Origin: a virus
Direction: 5' to 3' (one strand)
Virus record (IMG/VR): IMGVR_UViG_3300037054_000160
Coordinates: 1-23,288 of that record
Length of the DNA: 23,288 nt
Position numbers and translations under genes: made by a program. The notes below the pieces were generated by a model. That model was not told the origin of the DNA, ran no database searches, and worked only from the letters and a program-made list of their open reading frames with translations. Below are positions 19,895-23,288 of the stretch, piece after piece; the first letter of the stretch is position 1, and each line of letters opens with the position of its first letter.

Positions 19895-21596
19895 CGCCGA
19901 CGTTGTAGCCGGCAAGATTCTCGCCGGCCGCATGGTCATGCTGGCGTGCGAGCGTCATCTGCGCGACCTGAAAGACGGCCCAAAACGCGGGATTTTCTGG
20001 GACCCCGATGCGGCGCAGCGCGTAATCCGGTTCTTCCCGGACGTGCTGCGGCTCTCTGAGGGAGAGTACGCTGGCAAGCCTTTCGTTTTATCGCCATGGC
20101 AGCAATTCATCGTCGGCTCACTTTTCGGATGGAAGAGCGCGGACGGCTTCCGACGCTTCCGGAACGCGTACATAGAGATTGGCAAGGGCAATGGCAAGAG
20201 TCCTCTGGCTGGCGGCATCGGCATTTACATGATGACGGCGGACGGGGAAGCGCACGCCGAGTGTTACGCCGCCGCGACGACGCGCGACCAGGCCAGCATA
20301 CTTTTCCGCGACGCAGTGAACATGGTAGACGCATCTCCGGCGCTGTCGTCGCGCATCGTGAAATCTGGCGGTCAGCAGATTCACAACCTGTATCACCCAG
20401 CGAGCGGATCGTTTTTCCGGCCGGTGTCTTCAGAAGGACGCGGACTAGACGGCAAGCGCGTTCACTATGCAGCTCTTGATGAAATCCACGAACATCCAAC
20501 CCCGGTTGTCGTCGATAAGATGCGCGCCGGCACTAAGGGACGCCGTCAGGCGCTCATTGTCGGCATCACCAATTCCGGCTTTGACCGTGATTCCGTCTGC
20601 TGGCACATGCATGAGTACTCGGAGCACATCGTAGAGCGGCAGGATGAGAACGACGCTTGGTTTGCTTATGTCTGCCAGCTCGACAAGGACGACCAGTGGA
20701 CCGACGAGCGCGTCTGGCCGAAAGCAAATCCGAACCTGGGCGTTTCCGTTCCCCTCAAATATCTGCGTGAGCAGGTTGCGGAAGCACAGGGAATGCCAAG
20801 CAAGCAAAACGTTGTCCGGCGCCTCAACTTCTGTGAGTGGACAAATCAGGAGACGGCCGCTATCGACGCCGAAGACTGGAATAAGTGCGTCGGATTTTCA
20901 CTGGCCGGCCGCGATGCCAAGGTGCTACGCGAGGAAATGGAGCAGCGCCTCGAAGGCCGCACGTGTTTTATTGCGGTGGACCTCTCTTCCACCGAAGACA
21001 CTACCTGTTCGCTAAAGCTTTTCCCTCCGACCGACGACTGCGACCTCTACATTGCTATCCCCCATTTCTGGGTCCCGGAAGACAATGTCGAGCGTAAGGT
21101 CAAGGAAGCACGCCTTCCTTACGATGTCTGGGTCCGCGAAGGTTTTCTGCTCACCACGCCAGGATCCGTTGTCGATTATGACGCCGTCATGGAGCAGGTC
21201 CTCAAGGACTGTGAACGGTACGATGTTCGCGAGATTACGTTCGATCCTTGGAATTCAACTCAATTTTCCAACAATCTGCAAAAAGAAGGTATCGCCGTTG
21301 AGCGCCTGGTGATTTTCAAGCAGACGCTTGAATTCTTCCACGAGCCTACCAAAAAGCTGCTCGATGAACTTATACCGACGCGACGAATTGCGCACCTCGC
21401 TAATCCGGTACTGCGATCGCACGCGGCCAATCTAGAGAAAAAAGAAGACGTGAGCGGCAATCTTCGACCCATTAAAAACAGGCAACGCGGCAAAGTGGAT
21501 GGGATGTTCTGCTTGATCATGGCCCTGGGCCGCGCAAACGCGAATGCTGACGGCGGATGCGTTTACGACGATGGGCGCGAGATTGTGGTCGTATGA
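19818..21596 (+). CDS. terL: Phage terminase large subunit
   Basis: A 592-residue protein of the Terminase_1 type. The N-terminus has VVAGKILAGRMVMLACERHL. The ATPase has a Walker-A-like IEIGKGNGKS (119-128) and a Walker-B VHYAALDEIHE (D221, E222). FRPVSSEGRGLDGKRVH lies just before it. The nuclease domain has FIAVDLSSTEDTT (D388) and KVDGMFCLIMALG (D561) as likely metal ligands. It pumps DNA into proheads and cuts unit genomes. The start lies inside terS with a weak Shine-Dalgarno. Its length and motifs are complete. Confidence 0.95.
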   Translation: MARKLKTPPTNTLQTFGPSDPVSQHSADVVAGKILAGRMVMLACERHLRDLKDGPKRGIFWDPDAAQRVIRFFPDVLRLSEGEYAGKPFVLSPWQQFIVGSLFGWKSADGFRRFRNAYIEIGKGNGKSPLAGGIGIYMMTADGEAHAECYAAATTRDQASILFRDAVNMVDASPALSSRIVKSGGQQIHNLYHPASGSFFRPVSSEGRGLDGKRVHYAALDEIHEHPTPVVVDKMRAGTKGRRQALIVGITNSGFDRDSVCWHMHEYSEHIVERQDENDAWFAYVCQLDKDDQWTDERVWPKANPNLGVSVPLKYLREQVAEAQGMPSKQNVVRRLNFCEWTNQETAAIDAEDWNKCVGFSLAGRDAKVLREEMEQRLEGRTCFIAVDLSSTEDTTCSLKLFPPTDDCDLYIAIPHFWVPEDNVERKVKEARLPYDVWVREGFLLTTPGSVVDYDAVMEQVLKDCERYDVREITFDPWNSTQFSNNLQKEGIAVERLVIFKQTLEFFHEPTKKLLDELIPTRRIAHLANPVLRSHAANLEKKEDVSGNLRPIKNRQRGKVDGMFCLIMALGRANANADGGCVYDDGREIVVV

Positions 21597-21715
21597 AAAT
21601 GGGACTCCGCGACTTTACCGGTGGCTCGTTAGCGATATCGCCTTTTTATCCCTTGCACTCTCTGCAACTTACAAGGTACTCCCGAACATTGCAAAACCCA
21701 CAATTGCATAATTGA
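21593..21715 (+). CDS. Possible 40-aa ORF after terL
   Basis: The ATG overlaps the terL stop (ATGA). It begins MKMGLRDFTGGSLAISPFYP and has no recognisable motif. Its second Met (21599) starts with the same AAATGGGACTC that begins the portal gene at 21883-21893, so it may be a duplicated portal start reading into unrelated sequence. Confidence 0.3.
   Translation: MKMGLRDFTGGSLAISPFYPLHSLQLTRYSRTLQNPQLHN
21597..21607 (+). repeat. 11-bp duplicate of the portal gene start
   Basis: AAATGGGACTC here is repeated exactly at 21883-21893, the start of the portal gene. The two copies flank the small genes between terL and portal. Confidence 0.7.
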
Positions 21716-21716
21716 C

Positions 21717-21884
21717 ATGAGGGATTTCACTAAGTGGCTGCATGAAGACGCGCTTCGTGATGTGGTTTTCGTTATTGGCTGCGGATTCGTGGCGTTCGGT
21801 GCCTCGCAGGTCTACCGCCCGGCCGGTTACATCATCGCAGGCCTTTTGCTCATCGGCATAGTGGCAGCGACGACAAAACATTAA
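21717..21884 (+). CDS. Small membrane protein between terL and portal (55 aa)
   Basis: ATG at 21717 and a TAA directly followed by the portal ATG. Two membrane helices are evident: VVFVIGCGFVAFGA (about 16-29) and YIIAGLLLIGIVAA (about 38-51). Tiny membrane proteins of unknown role do occur at this position in HK97-like phages. No clear Shine-Dalgarno is seen. Confidence 0.6.
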   Translation: MRDFTKWLHEDALRDVVFVIGCGFVAFGASQVYRPAGYIIAGLLLIGIVAATTKH

Positions 21885-23057
21885 ATGGGACTCGTCTCAC
21901 AGATCCGGGCTGCGGTGGGCACCGCGCTTCCGCCCTGGGACGATTATTGGTATTCGCGCCCTGGCTGGGACTCTGCCGCCGGCATGGCGGTGACTCCCGA
22001 GTCGGCCATGAAGCTGTCGGCTGTATATTCATGCATCAGAGTGCGGTCCGAGGATTTGGGCACCGCTCCACTGATCGTTTTCAAGCGACTGCCAAACGGC
22101 GGGAAAGTCCGCGCGCCAGAGCACCCACTTTATGCGGTCCTAAATTCTCCGAATCCGTGGCAAACCGGCGTCGAGTTCGTCGAAATGATGAACGCCCACC
22201 TAGACCTGCGAGGCAACGCCTTCGCGCGCATCTTGCCGGGCCCGCGCGGTGCCATCGACCAACTAATACCTCTGCACCCCGACCTCGTGCAGGTTTACCG
22301 GCTGCCGAACGGCAGGCTGATATATCAGGTCCGCTCGCGCTTTAGCGCCACGTTTGAGACATATGTGCAGGATGAGATCTTCCATCTGCGCGGCCTTTCC
22401 TCAGATGGCCTGGTGGGGCTGAGCCCGATTGCGATTCAGCGCGAAACCATCGGCGCGGGCCTGGGCATGCAGGATTATGCAGCAAGGTTCATCGCCAACG
22501 ATGGGGCGACAACGAGGTGGATCAAGCATCCGGGCAAGTTCAAGGACGACGCGGTCCGCGATAAATTCCGCGAGAACTATCAGAAGTCCCAAACAGGCCC
22601 GAATCGCGGCAAGGCACCAGTCTTGGAAGACGGCATGGAACTTCATTCCATGAGCATATCCAATCGGGACGCGCAGTTTATCGAGGCAACGCTAGCGAAT
22701 CGCGAAGAGGTGTGCGGCCTGTTTCGCGTTCCACCGCACAAAATCGGCATCTTGCAGCGCGCAACAAACAACAACATCGAATGGCAGGGTTTGGGCTACG
22801 TCTCTGACTGCATGAAGCCTATCGCGGTGCGCTGGGAGCGCCGCATCAACGCCGATCTGATCGATCCGATCAGCGAAGCCATGAGCGATGGCGCGGAATA
22901 TTTTGCGGAATTCCTGCTCGATGGCCTCATTCGCGGCGACATGAAGAGCCGCTTCGACGCCTATGCGATCGCCCGGAACTGGGGCTGGATGTGCCCCGAC
23001 GACGTCCGTGAATCCGAGGGCATGAATCCGCTACCAGACGGTAAGGGCGGCCAGTAG
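21885..23057 (+). CDS. HK97-family portal protein, ends at an in-frame TAG
   Basis: A 390-residue product up to TAG at 23055-23057. Portal landmarks: AMKLSAVYSCIRVRSEDLGT, HPLYAVLNSPNPWQTGVEFV, LDLRGNAFARI, GLSPIAIQRETIGAGLGMQD, IEATLANREEVCGLFRVPPH and DDVRESEGMNPLPDG. It forms the dodecameric ring for DNA entry and exit and for neck attachment. Translation of the same frame continues after the TAG with YLRPMNMVPAG, the usual portal C-terminal motif. The TAG is therefore internal to the ancestral gene: a nonsense mutation, a sequencing error or a readthrough site. Confidence 0.93.
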   Translation: MGLVSQIRAAVGTALPPWDDYWYSRPGWDSAAGMAVTPESAMKLSAVYSCIRVRSEDLGTAPLIVFKRLPNGGKVRAPEHPLYAVLNSPNPWQTGVEFVEMMNAHLDLRGNAFARILPGPRGAIDQLIPLHPDLVQVYRLPNGRLIYQVRSRFSATFETYVQDEIFHLRGLSSDGLVGLSPIAIQRETIGAGLGMQDYAARFIANDGATTRWIKHPGKFKDDAVRDKFRENYQKSQTGPNRGKAPVLEDGMELHSMSISNRDAQFIEATLANREEVCGLFRVPPHKIGILQRATNNNIEWQGLGYVSDCMKPIAVRWERRINADLIDPISEAMSDGAEYFAEFLLDGLIRGDMKSRFDAYAIARNWGWMCPDDVRESEGMNPLPDGKGGQ

Positions 23058-23288
23058 TACTTGCGGCCCATGAACATGGTGCCCGCAGGCACAGTCTACC
23101 TCGCAATGGGTGCCACAGACGCCCCGGATCCGCAGAACAAGCCGACGCCCGGCACTGGAAACGACAACCAAGATCCTCCCCCCGAAGAGTCCGACGACGA
23201 CGGCGAACAGTCGCGGCTCCCGAGCAAGAACCTTCTGCGCGCGTTTGCCACCGAAGCAGCGCGACGTGTCGTGCGCAAGGAAGTCACC
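23058..23288 (+). CDS. Portal C-terminal region beyond the in-frame TAG, open at right edge
   Basis: This is the same frame as the portal gene, open for 77 codons to the window end. It reads YLRPMNMVPAGTVYLAMG, then a Pro/Asp/Glu-rich linker (DPPPEESDDDGEQSR), then KNLLRAFATEAARRVVRKEV. The first block is the conserved portal 'yl-P-NMvP' motif. An internal ATG (23070) could serve as a restart but would leave out the conserved YLRP. If not read through, this is the 3' remnant of a broken portal gene. Confidence 0.75.

Noticed and set aside
23055-23057. Genome-wide reassignment of TAG to explain the portal stop
   Set aside because: Several other genes (tail gene, terS, 5586 lipoprotein, 8880 miniprotein) end sensibly at TAG, so general recoding is not supported.

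Overview
The window looks like about 23 kb of a dsDNA siphovirus-type (HK97-like) phage genome, or of a prophage, from a moderately GC-rich Gram-negative host. A host in Acidobacteriota is my best guess. It rests on the style of the left-hand tail protein (choice-of-anchor-D repeat, DxNPGT-type beta-helix, 'GTPTLNLDGLG' fibre domain) and is inference only. Nearly all genes lie on the + strand, are very small, and overlap by ATGA/GTGA/TTGA junctions. No integrase, rRNA, tRNA or CRISPR array is visible. Tail-fibre genes lie at the left edge and terminase/portal at the right edge, with the early genes between them. That order fits a circular or circularly permuted phage map cut inside the tail module.

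Layout. (1) 1-4178: the 3' part of a huge modular tail-spike/fibre protein, then a secreted beta-rich protein. (2) 4175-7045: small membrane proteins, including a tandem paralogous pair, one with a collagen-like tail. Here too are an HNH endonuclease, a tiny lipoprotein and a coiled-coil membrane protein; this is probably the lysis/accessory area, although no endolysin is recognisable. (3) 7046-7456: a non-coding control region with a near-consensus sigma70 promoter, inverted repeats and a frameshifted signal-peptide ORF on the opposite strand. (4) 7457-9205: a HTH regulator and a run of tiny genes, including a Flp/Fap-type pilin and a Cys-rich acidic miniprotein. (5) 9346-13986: the recombination/replication cluster, with Gp157-like protein, RecT annealase, cold-shock protein, DUF1376-like protein and several zinc-knuckle miniproteins. 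(6) 13987-14231: a tract with 'GC' phased at about 5 nt. (7) 14232-18843: accessory genes, with a D12-class adenine methyltransferase and a RusA resolvase. (8) 18865-23288: a packaging module with P27-type small terminase, Terminase_1-type large terminase, small proteins and an HK97 portal.

RecT would anneal single strands, RusA would cleave the resulting branched DNA before packaging, the adenine methylase would mark phage DNA, and the terminases would load DNA through the portal. No exonuclease partner for RecT is recognisable here.

Three observations stand out. First, the portal reading frame continues past an in-frame TAG straight into the conserved portal C-terminal motif YLRPMNMVPAG. 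Second, the first 30 nt of rusA occur three times, with small genes and the methylase inserted between copies; a shorter duplication of the portal gene start flanks the small genes between terL and portal. Third, a Flp-type pilin gene sits inside the phage early region.
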